64,000 bases of DNA, from contig NW_026527059.1 in assembly GCF_027744825.2 (NCBI RefSeq), positions 558,001 through 622,000 of the forward strand. Reading direction: 5' to 3'. Position numbers and translations under genes: made by a program. The stretch comes from Synchiropus splendidus (lineage: Eukaryota > Chordata > Actinopteri > Syngnathiformes > Callionymidae). The notes beneath the pieces are model-generated. The model ran no database searches, had not been told where the DNA came from, and was given only the letters and a program-made list of their open reading frames with translations. Below, one piece after another: positions 39,675 to 52,834 of the stretch. Every line of letters starts with the position of its first letter. Position 1 is the stretch's first letter.

Positions 39675-41554
39675 CTATAGTGGGAGGTTAAAATTTCATG
39701 TTCTGAAGCTTCCCTGAAAAGTTATGGCACAATGCGTAAAAACGCTTTTCAGCCTGAGATAAGGTGGGTTTCGGAACGCCAAACATAAAAGTGTTGATAA
39801 CTTTGGAAAAACACTTCAGGCAGTTTAGATTTGATGTGCAACTACTAGAAAGACACTTTCTGCTATAGTGGGAGGTTAAAATTTCATGTTCTGAAGCTTT
39901 CCTGAAAAGTTATGGCACAATGCACAAAAACGCTTTTCAGCCTGAGATAAGGTGGGTTTCGAAACGCCAAACATAAAAGTGTTGATAACTTTCGAAAAAC
40001 ACTTCAGAGAGCTTAGATTTGATGTGCACGTACTAGAAAGACCCTTTCTGCTATAGTGGGAGGTTAAAATTTCATGTTCTGAAGCTTCCCTGAAAAGTTA
40101 TGGCACAATGCGTAAAAACGCTTTTCAGCCTGAGATAAGGTGGGTTTCGGAACGCCAAACATAAAAGTGTTGATAACTTTGGAAAAACACTTCAGACAGT
40201 TTAGATTTGATGTGCAACTACTAGAAAGACCCTTTCTGCTATAGTGGGAGGTTAAAATTTCATGTTCTGAAGCTTTCCTGAAAAGTTATGGCACAATGCA
40301 CAAAAACGCTTTTCAGCCTGAGATAAGGTGGGTTTCGGAACGCCAAACATAAAAGTGTTGATAACTTTCGAAAAACACTTCAGAGAGCTTAGATTTGATG
40401 TGCACCTACTAGAAAGACCCTTTCTGCTATAGTGGGAGGTTAAAATTTCATGTTCTGAAGCTTCCCTGAAAAGTTATGGCACAATGCACAAAAACGCTTT
40501 TCAGCCTGAGATAAGGTGGGTTTCGGAACGCCAAACATAAAAGTGTTGATAACTTTCGAAAAACACTTCAGAGAGCTTAGATTTGATGTGCACCTACTAG
40601 AAAGACCCTTTCTGCTATAGTGGGAGGTTAAAATTTCATGTTCTGAAGCTTCCCTGAAAAGTTATGGCACAATGCGTAAAAACGCTTTTCAGCCTGAGAT
40701 AAGGTGGGTTTCGGAACGCCAAACATAAAAGTGTTGATAACTTTGGAAAAACACTTCAGGCAGTTTAGATTTGATGTGCAACTACTAGAAAGACACTTTC
40801 TGCTATAGTGGGAGGTTAAAATTTCATGTTCTGAAGCTTTCCTGAAAAGTTATGGCACAATGCACAAAAACGCTTTTCAGCCTGAGATAAGGTGGGTTTC
40901 GAAACGCCAAACATAAAAGTGTTGATAACTTTCGAAAAACACTTCAGAGAGCTTAGATTTGATGTGCACCTACTAGAAAGACCCTTTCTGCTATAGTGGG
41001 AGGTTAAAATTTCATGTTCTGAAGCTTCCCTGAAAAGTTATGGCACAATGCGTAAAAACGCTTTTCAGCCTGAGATAAGGTGGGTTTCGGAACGCCAAAC
41101 ATAAAAGTGTTGATAACTTTGGAAAAACACTTCAGACAGTTTAGATTTGATGTGCAACTACTAGAAAGACCCTTTCTGCTATAGTGGGAGGTTAAAATTT
41201 CATGTTCTGAAGCTTTCCTGAAAAGTTATGGCACAATGCACAAAAACGCTTTTCAGCCTGAGATAAGGTGGGTTTCGGAACGCCAAACATAAAAGTGTTG
41301 ATAACTTTCGAAAAACACTTCAGAGAGCTTAGATTTGATGTGCACCTACTAGAAAGACCCTTTCTGCTATAGTGGGAGGTTAAAATTTCATGTTCTGAAG
41401 CTTCCCTGAAAAGTTATGGCACAATGCACAAAAACGCTTTTCAGCCTGAGATAAGGTGGGTTTCGGAACGCCAAACATAAAAGTGTTGATAACTTTCGAA
41501 AAACACTTCAGAGAGCTTAGATTTGATGTGCACCTACTAGAAAGACCCTTTCTG
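39675..41554. repeat. Tandem duplication of a five-monomer block (M212-M216, M217-M221)
   Basis: Two adjacent 940-bp copies, 39675-40614 and 40615-41554. Each is: GT with CAGGCAG and A181; T38/C131/G147 with TTTCGAAACGCC; GT/G131; T38/C131/G147; C38/C131/G147. The only difference I see is CACGTAC in M213 against CACCTAC in M218. A third copy lies at 45315-46254. The first monomer of each is itself a CAGGCAG/A181 hybrid. Confidence 0.9.
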
Positions 41555-41930
41555 CTATAGTGGGAGGTTAAAATTTCATGTTCTGAAGCTTCCCTGAAAA
41601 GTTATGGCACAATGCGTAAAAACGCTTTTCAGCCTGAGATAAGGTTGGTTTCGGAACGCCAAACATAAAAGTGTTGATAACTTTGGAAAAACACTTCAGA
41701 CAGTTTAGATTTGATGTGCAACTACTAGAAAGACCCTTTCTGCTATAGTGGGAGGTTAAAATTTCATGTTCTGAAGCTTTCCTGAAAAGTTATGGCACAA
41801 TGCACAAAAACGCTTTTCAGCCTGAGATAAGGTGGGTTTCGGAACGCCAAACATAAAAGTGTTGATAACTTTTGAAAAACACTTCAGACAGCTTAGATTT
41901 GATGTGCAACTACTAGAAAGACCCTTTCTG
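41555..41930. repeat. M222-M223, two ordinary monomers
   Basis: A GT/G131 monomer with AAGGTTGGTTT followed by a plain T38/T131 monomer. They separate the five-monomer duplication from the next repeated block. Nothing else is visible. Confidence 0.75.
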
Positions 41931-43246
41931 CTATAGTGGGAGGTTAAAATTTCATGTTCTGAAGCTTCCCTGAAAAGTTATGGCACAATGCACAAAAACG
42001 CTTTTCAGCCTGAGATAAGGTGGGTTTCGGAACGCCAAACATAAAAGTGTTAATAACTTTGGAAAAACACTTCAGAGAGCTTAGATTTGATGTGCACCTA
42101 CTAGAAAGACCCTTTCTGCTATAGTGGGAGGTTAAAATTTCATGTTCTGAAGCTTCCCTGAAAAGTTATGGCACAATGCGTAAAAACGCTTTTCAGCCTG
42201 AGATAAGGTGGGTTTCGGAACGCCAAACATAAAAGTGTTGATAACTTTGGAAAAACACTTCAGCCAGTTTAGATTTGATGTGCAACTACTAGAAAGACCC
42301 TTTCTGCTATAGTGGGGGGTTAAAATTTCATGTTCTGAAGCTTTCCTGAAAAGTTATGGCACAATGCACAAAAACGCTTTTCTGCCTGAGATAAGGTGGG
42401 TTTCGGAACGCCAAACATAAAAGTGTTGATAACTTTTGAAAAACACTTCAGACAGCTTAGATTTGATGTGCAACTACTAGAAAGACCCTTTCTGCTATAG
42501 TGGGAGGTTAAAATTTCATGTTCTGAAGCTTCCCTGAAAAGTTATGGCACAATGCACAAAAACGCTTTTCAGCCTGAGATAAGGTGGGTTTCGGAACGCC
42601 AAACATAAAAGTGTTGATAACTTTCGAAAAACACTTCAGACAGCTTAGATTTGATGTGCACCTACTAGAAAGACCCTTTCTGCTATAGTGGGAGGTTAAA
42701 ATTTCATGTTCTGAAGCTTCCCTGAAAAGTTATGGCACAATGCGTAAAAACGCTTTTCAGCCTGAGATAAGGTGGGTTTCGGAACGCCAAACATAAAAGT
42801 GTTGATAACTTTGGAAAAACACTTCAGGCAGTTTAGATTTGATGTGCAACTACTAGAAAGACCCTTTCTGCTATAGTGGGAGGTTAAAATTTCATGTTCT
42901 GAAGCTTCCCTGAAAAGTTATGGCACAATGCACAAAAACGCTTTTCAGCCTGAGATAAGGTGGGTTTCGGAACGCCAAACATAAAAGTGTTGATAACTTT
43001 GGAAAAACACTTCAGACAGTTTAGATTTGATGTGCAACTACTAGAAAGACACTTTCTGCTATAGTGGGAGGTTAAAATTTCATGTTCTGAAGCTTTCCTG
43101 AAAAGTTATGGCACAATGCACAAAAACGCTTTTCAGCCTGAGATAAGGTGGGTTTCGGAACGCCAAACATAAAAGTGTTGATAACTTTCGAAAAACACTT
43201 CAGAGAGCTTAGATTTGATGTGCACCTACTAGAAAGACCCTTTCTG
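41931..43246. repeat. Seven-monomer block copy 2 (M224-M230)
   Basis: Second copy of 36479-37794, sharing CAGCCAG (M225), TGGGGGGTT (M226), CAGGCAG (M228) and A181 (M229). M226 has the private TTTCTGCCTG. Its second half also starts another repeated string, M227-M233 (42495-43810), that returns at 50579 and 59227. Confidence 0.85.
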
Positions 43247-44938
43247 CTATAGTGGGAGGTTAAAATTTCATGTTCTGAAGCTTCCCTGAAAAGTTATGGC
43301 ACAATGCGTAAAAACGCTTTTCAGCCTGAGATAAGGTGGGTTTCGGAACGCCAAACATAAAAGTGTTGATAACTTTGGAAAAACACTTCAGACAGTTTAG
43401 ATTTGATGTGCAACTACTAGAAAGACCCTTTCTGCTATAGTGGGAGGTTAAAATTTCATGTTCTGAAGCTTTCCTGAAAAGTTATGGCACAATGCACAAA
43501 AACGCTTTTCAGCCTGAGATAAGGTGGGTTTCGGAACGCCAAACATAAAAGTGTTGATAACTTTCGAAAAACACTTCAGAGAGCTTAGATTTGATGTGCA
43601 CCTACTAGAAAGACCCTTTCTGCTATAGTGGGAGGTTAAAATTTCATGTTCTGAAGCTTCCCTGAAAAGTTATGGCACAATGCACAAAAACGCTTTTCAG
43701 CCTGAGATAAGGTGGGTTTCGGAACGCCAAACATAAAAGTGTTGATAACTTTCGAAAAACACTTCAGAGAGCTTAGATTTGATGTGCACCTACTAGAAAG
43801 ACCCTTTCTGCTATAGTGGGAGGTTAAAATTTCATGTTCTGAAGCTTCCCTGAAAAGTTATGGCACAATGCGTAAAAACGCTTTTCAGCCTGAGATAAGG
43901 TGGGTTTCGGAACGCCAAACATAAAAGTGTTGATAACTTTGGAAAAACACTTCAGACAGCTTAGATTTGATGTGCAACTACTAGAAAGACCCTTTCTGCT
44001 ATAGTGGGAGGTTAAAATTTCATGTTCTGAAGCTTCCCTGAAAAGTTATGGCACAATGCACAAAAACGCTTTTCAGCCTGAGATAAGGTGGGTTTCGGAA
44101 CGCCAAACATAAAAGTGTTGATAACTTTGGAAAAACACTTCAGACAGTTTAGATTTGATGTGCAACTACTAGAAAGACCCTTTCTGCTATAGTGGGAGGT
44201 TAAAATTTCATGTTCTGAAGCTTCCCTGAAAAGTTATGGCACAATGCACAAAAACGCTTTTCAGCCTGAGATAAGGTGGGTTTCGGAACGCCAAACATAA
44301 AAGTGATAATAACTTTGGAAAAACACTTCAGACAGTTTAGATTTGATGTGCAACTACTAGAAAGACCCTTTCTGCTATAGTGGGAGGTTAAAATTTCATG
44401 TTCTGAAGCTTCCCTGAAAAGTTATGGCACAATGCACAAAAACGCTTTTCAGCCTGAGATAAGGTGGGTTTCGGAACGCCAAACATAAAAGTGTTAATAA
44501 CTTTGGAAAAACACTTCAGACAGTTTAGATTTGATGTGCAACTACTAGAAAGACCCTTTCTGCTATAGTGGGAGGTTAAAATTTCATGTTCTGAAGCTTC
44601 CCTGAAAAGTTATGGCACAATGCACAAAAACGCTTTTCAGCCTGAGATAAGGTGGGTTTCGGAACGCCAAACATAAAAGTGTTAATAACTTTCGAAAAAC
44701 ACTTCAGAGAGCTTAGATTTGATGTGCACCTACTAGAAAGACCCTTTCTGCTATAGTGGGAGGTTAAAATTTCATGTTCTGAAGCTTCCCTGAAAAGTTA
44801 TGGCACAATGCGTAAAAACGCTTTTCAGCCTGAGATAAGGTGGGTTTCGGAACGCCAAACATAAAAGTGTTGATAACTTTGGAAAAACACTTCAGCCAGT
44901 TTAGATTTGATGTGCAACTACTAGAAAGACCCTTTCTG
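43247..44938. repeat. M231-M239, ordinary monomers ending in a CAGCCAG monomer
   Basis: M231-M233 complete the CAGGCAG string. M234 is GT/G131/C150, like M180. M236 has GTGATAATAAC and M237-M238 have A122; M238 combines A122 with C131/G147/C167, a type also seen in M264 and M313. M239 carries CAGCCAG. Confidence 0.75.
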
Positions 44939-46254
44939 CTATAGTGGGAGGTTAAAATTTCATGTTCTGAAGCTTTCCTGAAAAGTTATGGCACAATGCA
45001 CAAAAACGCTTTTCAGCCTGAGATAAGGTGGGTTTCGGAACGCCAAACATAAAAGTGTTGATAACTTTTGAAAAACACTTCAGACAGCTTAGATTTGATG
45101 TGCAACTACTAGAAAGACCCTTTCTGCTATAGTGGGAGGTTAAAATTTCATGTTCTGAAGCTTCCCTGAAAAGTTATGGCACAATGCACAAAAACGCTTT
45201 TCAGCCTGAGATAAGGTGTGTTTCGGAACGCCAAACATAAAAGTGTTGATAACTTTCGAAAAACACTTCAGACAGCTTAGATTTGATGTGCACCTACTAG
45301 AAAGACCCTTTCTGCTATAGTGGGAGGTTAAAATTTCATGTTCTGAAGCTTCCCTGAAAAGTTATGGCACAATGCGTAAAAACGCTTTTCAGCCTGAGAT
45401 AAGGTGGGTTTCGGAACGCCAAACATAAAAGTGTTGATAACTTTGGAAAAACACTTCAGGCAGTTTAGATTTGATGTGCAACTACTAGAAAGACACTTTC
45501 TGCTATAGTGGGAGGTTAAAATTTCATGTTCTGAAGCTTTCCTGAAAAGTTATGGCACAATGCACAAAAACGCTTTTCAGCCTGAGATAAGGTGGGTTTC
45601 GAAACGCCAAACATAAAAGTGTTGATAACTTTCGAAAAACACTTCAGAGAGCTTAGATTTGATGTGCACCTACTAGAAAGACCCTTTCTGCTATAGTGGG
45701 AGGTTAAAATTTCATGTTCTGAAGCTTCCCTGAAAAGTTATGGCACAATGCGTAAAAACGCTTTTCAGCCTGAGATAAGGTGGGTTTCGGAACGCCAAAC
45801 ATAAAAGTGTTGATAACTTTGGAAAAACACTTCAGACAGTTTAGATTTGATGTGCAACTACTAGAAAGACCCTTTCTGCTATAGTGGGAGGTTAAAATTT
45901 CATGTTCTGAAGCTTTCCTGAAAAGTTATGGCACAATGCACAAAAACGCTTTTCAGCCTGAGATAAGGTGGGTTTCGGAACGCCAAACATAAAAGTGTTG
46001 ATAACTTTCGAAAAACACTTCAGAGAGCTTAGATTTGATGTGCACCTACTAGAAAGACCCTTTCTGCTATAGTGGGAGGTTAAAATTTCATGTTCTGAAG
46101 CTTCCCTGAAAAGTTATGGCACAATGCACAAAAACGCTTTTCAGCCTGAGATAAGGTGGGTTTCGGAACGCCAAACATAAAAGTGTTGATAACTTTCGAA
46201 AAACACTTCAGAGAGCTTCGATTTGATGTGCACCTACTAGAAAGACCCTTTCTG
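44939..46254. repeat. M240-M246, distant copy of M210-M216
   Basis: Matches 39299-40614 at a spacing of 30 monomers (5640 bp): AAGGTGTGTTT (M241), GT with CAGGCAG and A181 (M242), TTTCGAAACGCC (M243), then GT, T38/C131 and C38/C131 monomers. M246 has a private CTTCGATTT. Only one copy of the five-monomer part is present here. Confidence 0.85.
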
Positions 46255-48510
46255 CTATAGTGGGAGGTTAAAATTTCATGTTCTGAAGCTTCCCTGAAAA
46301 GTTATGGCACAATGCTTAAAAATGCTTTTCAGCCTGAGATAAGGTGGGTTTCGGAACGCCAAACATAAAAGTGTTGATAACTTTGGAAAAACACTTCAGA
46401 CAGTTTAGATTTGATGTGCAACTACTAGAAAGACCCTTTCTGCTATAGTGGGAGGTTAAAATTTCATGTTCTGAAGCTTTCCTGAAAAGTTATGGCACAA
46501 TGCACAAAAACGCTTTTCAGCCTGAGATAAGGTGGGTTTCGGAACGCCAAACATAAAAGTGTTGATAACTTTTGAAAAACACTTCAGACAGCTTAGATTT
46601 GATGTGCAACTACTAGAAAGACCCTTTCTGCTATAGTGGGAGGTTAAAATTTCATGTTCTGAAGCTTCCCTGAAAAGTTATGGCACAATGCACAAAAACG
46701 CTTTTCAGCCTGAGATAAGGTGGGTTTCGGAACGCCAAACATAAAAGTGTTGATAACTTTGGAAAAACACTTCAGACAGTTTAGATTTGATGTGCAACTA
46801 CTAGAAAGACCCTTTCTGCTATAGTGGGAGGTTAAAATTTCATGTTCTGAAGCTTCCCTGAAAAGTTATGGCACAATGCACAAAAACGCTTTTCAGCCTG
46901 AGATAAGGTGGGTTTCGGAACGCCAAACATAAAAGTGTTGATAACTTTCGAAAAACACTTCAGAGAGCTTAGATTTGATGTGCACCTACTAGAAAGACCC
47001 TTTCTGCTATAGTGGGAGGTTAAAATTTCATGTTCTGAAGCTTTCCTGAAAAGTTATGGCACAATGCCCAAAAACGCTTTTCAGCCTGAGATAAGGTGGG
47101 TTTCGGAACGCCAAACATAAAAGTGTTGATAACTTTTCAAAAACACTTCAGACAGCTTAGATTTGATGTGCAACTACTAGAAAGACCCTTTCTGCTATAG
47201 TGGGAGGTTAAAATTTCATGTTCTGAAGCTTCCCTGAAAAGTTATGGCACAATGCACAAAAACGCTTTTCAGCCTGAGATAAGGTGGGTTTCGGAACGCC
47301 AAACATAAAAGTGTTGATAACTTTGGAAAAACACTTCAGACAGTTTAGATTTGATGTGCAACTACTAGAAAGACCCTTTCTGCTATAGTGGGAGGTTAAA
47401 ATTTCATGTTCTGAAGCTTTCCTGAAAAGTTATGGCACAATGCACAAAAACGCTTTTCAGCCTGAGATAAGGTGGGTTTCGGAACGCCAAACATAAAAGT
47501 GTTGATAACTTTTGAAAAACACTTCAGACAGCTTAGATTTGATGTGCAACTACTAGAAAGACCCTTTCTGCTATAGTGGGAGGTTAAAATTTCATGTTCT
47601 GAGGCTTCCCTGAAAAGTTATGGCACAATGCACAAAAACGCTTTTCAGCCTGAGATAAGGTGGGTTTCGGAACGCCAAACATAAAAGTGTTGATAACTTT
47701 GGAAAAACACTTCAGACAGTTTAGATTTGATGTGCAACTACTAGAAAGACCCTTTCTGCTATAGTGGGAGGTTAAAATTTCATGTTCTGAAGCTTCCCTG
47801 AAAAGTTATGGCACAATGCGTAAACACACTTTTCAGCCTGAGATAAGGTGGGTTTCGGAACGCCAAACATAAAAGTGTAGATAACTTTGGAAAAACACTT
47901 CAGACAGTTTAGATTTGATGTGCAACTACTAGAAAGACCCTTTCTGCTATAGTGGGAGGTTAAAATTTCATGTTCTGAAGCTTTCCTGAAAAGTTAATGC
48001 ACAATGCACAAAAACGCTTTTCAGCCTGAGATAAGGTGGGTTTCGGAACGCCAAACATAAAAGTGTTGATAACTTTTGAAAAACACTTCAGACAGCTTAG
48101 ATTTGATGTGCAACTACTAGAAAGACCCTTTCTGCTATAGTGGGAGGTTAAAATTTCATGTTCTGAAGCTTCCCTGAAAAGTTATGGCACAATGCACAAA
48201 AACGCTTTTCAGCCTGAGATAAGGTGGGTTTCGGAACGCCAAACATAAAAGTGTTGATAACTTTGGAAAAACACTTCAGACAGTTTAGATTTGACGTGCA
48301 ACTACTAGAAAGACCCTTTCTGCTATAGTGGGAGGTTAAAATTTCATGTTCTGAAACTTCCCTGAAAAGTTATGGCACAATGCACAAAAACGCTTTTCAG
48401 CCTGAGATAAGGTGGGTTTCGGAACGCCAAACATAAAAGTGTTGATAACTTTTGAAAAACACTTCAGACAGCTTAGATTTGATGTGCAACTACTAGAAAG
48501 ACCCTTTCTG
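46255..48510. repeat. TT-led 12-monomer block copy 1 (M247-M258)
   Basis: Starts with one of only five TT62-63 monomers (M2, M31, M247, M282, M329). The order is TT, T131, G131, C131/G147, T38, G131, T131, GAGGCTT, GT with GCGTAAACAC and A121, T131, GACGTGC, T131. Copies 2 and 3 are at 52835 and 61673. Private changes are GCCCAAAAAC and TTTTCAAAAAC (M251), GTTAATGCAC (M256) and GAAACTTCC (M258); M255 has CACACTTTTCAG, losing a CpG. Confidence 0.9.
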
Positions 48511-50578
48511 CTATAGTGGGAGGTTAAAATTTCATGTTCTGAAGCTTCCCTGAAAAGTTATGGCACAATGCACAAAAATGCTTTTCAGCCTGAGATAAGG
48601 TGGGTTTCGGAACGCCAAACATAAAAGTGTTGATAACTTTCGAAAAACACTTCAGACAGCTTAGATTTGATGTGCACCTACTAGAAAGACCCTTTCTGCT
48701 ATAGTGGGAGGTTAAAATTTCATGTTCTGAAGCTTCCCTGAAAAGTTATGGCACAATGCGTAAAAACGCTTTTCAGCCTGAGATAAGGTGGGTTTCGGAA
48801 CGCCAAACATAAAAGTGTAGATAACTTTGGAAAAACACTTCAGACAGTTTAGATTTGATGTGCAACTACTAGAAAGACCCTTTCTGCTATAGTGGGAGGT
48901 TAAAATTTCATGTTCTGAAGCTTTCCTGAAAAGTTATGGCACAATGCACAAAAACGCTTTTCAGCCTGAGATAAGGTGGGTTTCGGAACGCCAAACATAA
49001 AAGTGTTGATAACTTTTGAAAAACACTTCAGACAGCTTAGATTTGATGTGCAACTACTAGAAAGACCCTTTCTGCTATAGTGGGAGGTTAAAATTTCATG
49101 TTCTGAAGCTTCCCTGAAAAGTTATGGCACAATGCACAAAAACGCTTTTCAGCCTGAGATAAGGTGGGTTTCGGAACGCCAAACATAAAAGTGTTGATAA
49201 CTTTGGAAAAACACTTCAGACAGTTTAGATTTGATGTGCAACTACTAGAAAGACCCTTTCTGCTATAGTGGGAGGTTAAAATTTCATGTTCTGAAGCTTC
49301 CCTGAAAAGTTATGGCACAATGCACAAAAACGCTTTTCAGCCTGAGATAAGGTGGGTTTCGGAACGCCAAACATAAAAGTGTTAATAACTTTGGAAAAAC
49401 ACTTCAGACAGTTTAGATTTGATGTGCAACCACTAGAAAGACCCTTTCTGCTATAGTGGGAGGTTAAAATTTCATGTTCTGAAGCTTTCCTGAAAAGTTA
49501 TGGCACAATGCACAAAAACGCTTTTCAGCCTGAGATAAGGTGGGTTTCGGAACGCCAAACATAAAAGTGTTAATAACTTTCGAAAAACACTTCAGAGAGC
49601 TTAGATTTGATGTGCACCTACTAGAAAGACCCTTTCTGCTATAGTGGGAGGTTAAAATTTCATGTTCTGAAGCTTCCCTGAAAAGTTATGGCACAATGCG
49701 TAAAAACGCTTTTCAGCCTGAGATAAGGTGGGTTTCGGAACGCCAAACATAAAAGTGTTGATAACTTTGGAAAAACACTTCAGACAGTTTAGATTTGATG
49801 TGCAACTACTAGAAAGACCCTTTCTGCTATAGTGGGACGTTAAAATTTCATGTTCTGAAGCTTTCCTGAAAAGTTATGGCACAATGCACAAAAACGCTTT
49901 TCAGCCTGAGATAAGGTGGGTTTCGGAACGCCAAACATAAAAGTGTTGATAACTTTTGAAAAACACTTCAGACAGCTTAGATTTGATGTGCAACTACTAG
50001 AAAGACCCTTTCTGCTATAGTGGGAGGTTAAAATTTCATGTTCTGAAGCTTCCCTGAAAAGTTATGGCACAATGCACAAAAACGCTTTTCAGCCTGAGAT
50101 AAGGTGGGTTTCGGAACGCCAAACATAAAAGTGTTGATAACTTTCGAAAAACACTTCAGACAGCTTAGATTTGATGTGCACCTACTAGAAAGACCCTTTC
50201 TGCTATAGTGGGAGGTTAAAATTTCATGTTCTGAAGCTTCCCTGAAAAGTTATGGCACAATGCGTAAAAACGCTTTTCAGCCTGAGATAAGGTGGGTTTC
50301 GGAACGCCAAACATAAAAGTGTTGATAACTTTGGAAAAACACTTCAGCCAGTTTAGATTTGATGTGCAACTACTAGAAAGACCCTTTCTGCTATAGTGGG
50401 AGGTTAAAATTTCATGTTCTGAAGCTTTCCTGAAAAGTTATGGCACAATGCACAAAAACGCTTTTCAGCCTGAGATAAGGTGGGTTTCGGAACGCCAAAC
50501 ATAAAAGTGTTGATAACTTTTGAAAAACACTTCAGACAGCTTAGATTTGATGTGCAACTACTAGAAAGACCCTTTCTG
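48511..50578. repeat. M259-M269, anchor string plus CAGCCAG monomer
   Basis: M259-M263 follow the anchor order (C131/C167, GT/A121, T131, G131, A122) and match M303-M307 at 56783-57722. M264-M267 match M313-M316, including A122 with C131 (M264/M313) and the rare GGGACGTT start (M266/M315). M268 carries CAGCCAG. M263 has the private CAACCACTAG. Confidence 0.8.
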
Positions 50579-51894
50579 CTATAGTGGGAGGTTAAAATTT
50601 CATGTTCTGAAGCTTCCCTGAAAAGTTATGGCACAATGCACAAAAACGCTTTTCAGCCTGAGATAAGGTGGGTTTCGGAACGCCAAACATAAAAGTGTTG
50701 ATAACTTTCGAAAAACACTTCAGACAGCTTAGATTTGATGTGCACCTACTAGAGAGACCCTTTCTGCTATAGTGGGAGGTTAAAATTTCATGTTCTGAAG
50801 CTTCCCTGAAAAGTTATGGCACAATGCGTAAAAACGCTTTTCAGCCTGAGATAAGGTGGGTTTCGGAACGCCAAACATAAAAGTGTTGATAACTTCGGAA
50901 AAACACTTCAGGCAGTTTAGATTTGATGTGCAACTACTAGAAAGACCCTTTCTGCTATAGTGGGAGGTTAAAATTTCATGTTCTGAAGCTTCCCTGAAAA
51001 GTTATGGCACAATGCACAAAAACGCTTTTCAGCCTGAGATAAGGTGGGTTTCGGAACGCCAAACATAAAAGTGTTGATAACTTTGGAAAAACACTTCAGA
51101 CAGTTTAGATTTGATGTGCAACTACTAGAAAGACCCTTTCTGCTATAGTGGGAGGTTAAAATTTCATGTTCTGAAGCTTTCCTGAAAAGTTATGGCACAA
51201 TGCACAAAAACGCTTTTCAGCCTGAGATAAGGTGGGTTTCGGAACGCCAAACATAAAAGTGTTGATAACTTTCGAAAAACACTTCAGAGAGCTTAGATTT
51301 GATGTGCACCTACTAGAAAGACCCTTTCTGCTATAGTGGGAGGTTAAAATTTCATGTTCTGAAGCTTCCCTGAAAAGTTATGGCACAATGCGTAAAAACG
51401 CTTTTCAGCCTGAGATAAGGTGGGTTTCGGAACGCCAAACATAAAAGTGTTGATAACTTTGGAAAAACACTTCAGACAGTTTAGATTTGATGTGCAACTA
51501 CTAGAAAGACCCTTTCTGCTATAGTGGGAGGTTAAAATTTCATGTTCTGAAGCTTTCCTGAAAAGTTATGGCACAATGCACAAAAACGCTTTTCAGCCTG
51601 AGATAAGGTGGGTTTCGGAACGCCAAACATAAAAGTGTTGATAACTTTCGAAAAACACTTCAGAGAGCTTAGATTTGATGTGCACCTACTAGAAAGACCC
51701 TTTCTGCTATAGTGGGAGGTTAAAATTTCATGTTCTGAAGCTTCCCTGAAAAGTTATGGCACAATGCACAAAAACGCTTTTCAGCCTGAGATAAGGTGGG
51801 TTTCGGAACGCCAAACATAAAAGTGTTGATAACTTTCGAAAAACACTTCAGAGAGCTTAGATTTGATGTGCACCTACTAGAAAGACCCTTTCTG
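50579..51894. repeat. CAGGCAG seven-monomer string copy 2 (M270-M276)
   Basis: Order: C131/C167, GT with CAGGCAG, G131, T38/C131/G147, GT, T38/C131/G147, C38/C131/G147. Copies lie at 42495-43810 (43 monomers upstream) and 59227-60544 (46 monomers downstream). Here the third monomer lacks the A181 found in the other two copies. M270 has AGAGAGACC and M271 has AACTTCGGAAA as private changes. Confidence 0.85.
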
Positions 51895-52834
51895 CTATAG
51901 TGGGAGGTTAAAATTTCATGTTCTGAAGCTTCCCTGAAAAGTTATGGCACAATGCGTAAAAACGCTTTTCAGCCTGAGATAAGGTGGGTTTCGGAACGCC
52001 AAACATAAAAGTGTTGATAACTTTGGAAAAACACTTCAGACAGTTTAGATTTGATGTGCAACTACTAGAAAGACCCTTTCTGCTATAGTGGGAGGTTAAA
52101 ATTTCATGTTCTGAAGCTTTCCTGAAAAGTTATGGCACAATGCACAAAAACGCTTTTCAGCCTGAGATAAGGTGGGTTTCTGAACGCCAAACATAAAAGT
52201 GTTGATAACTTTTGAAAAACACTTCAGACAGCTTAGATTTGATGTGCAACTACTAGAAAGACCCTTTCTGCTATAGTGGGAGGTTAAAATTTCATGTTCT
52301 GAAGCTTCCCTGAAAAGTTATGGCACAATGCACAAAAACGCTTTTCAGCCTGAGATAAGGTGGGTTTCGGAACGCCAAACATAAAAGTGTTGATAACTTT
52401 GGAAAAACACTTCAGACAGTTTAGATTTGATGTGCAACTACTAGAAAGACCCTTTCTGCTATAGTGGGAGGTTAAAATTTCATGTTCTGAAGCTTTCCTG
52501 AAAAGTTATGGCACAATGCACAAAAACGCTTTTCAGCCTGAGATAAGGTGGGTTTCGGAACGCCAAACATAAAAGTGTTGATAACTTTGGAAAAACACTT
52601 CAGACAGTTTAGATTTGATGTGCAACTACTAGAAAGACACTTTCTGCTATAGTGGGAGGTTAAAATTTCATGTTCTGAAGCTTTCCTGAAAAGTTATGGC
52701 ACAATGCACAAAAACGCTTTTCAGCCTGAGATAAGGTGGGTTTCGGAACGCCAAACATAAAAGTGTTGATTACTTTCGAAAAACACTTCAGAGAGCTTAG
52801 ATTTGATGTGCACCTACTAGAAAGACCCTTTCTG
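51895..52834. repeat. M277-M281, lead-in to TT-led block
   Basis: GT/G131, T38/T131 with TTTCTGAACGCC, G131, T38/G131 with A181, and T38/C131/G147 with TTGATTACTTTC. The last three plus the following TT monomer repeat the order at M28-M31, linking this region to the left edge. Confidence 0.75.
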
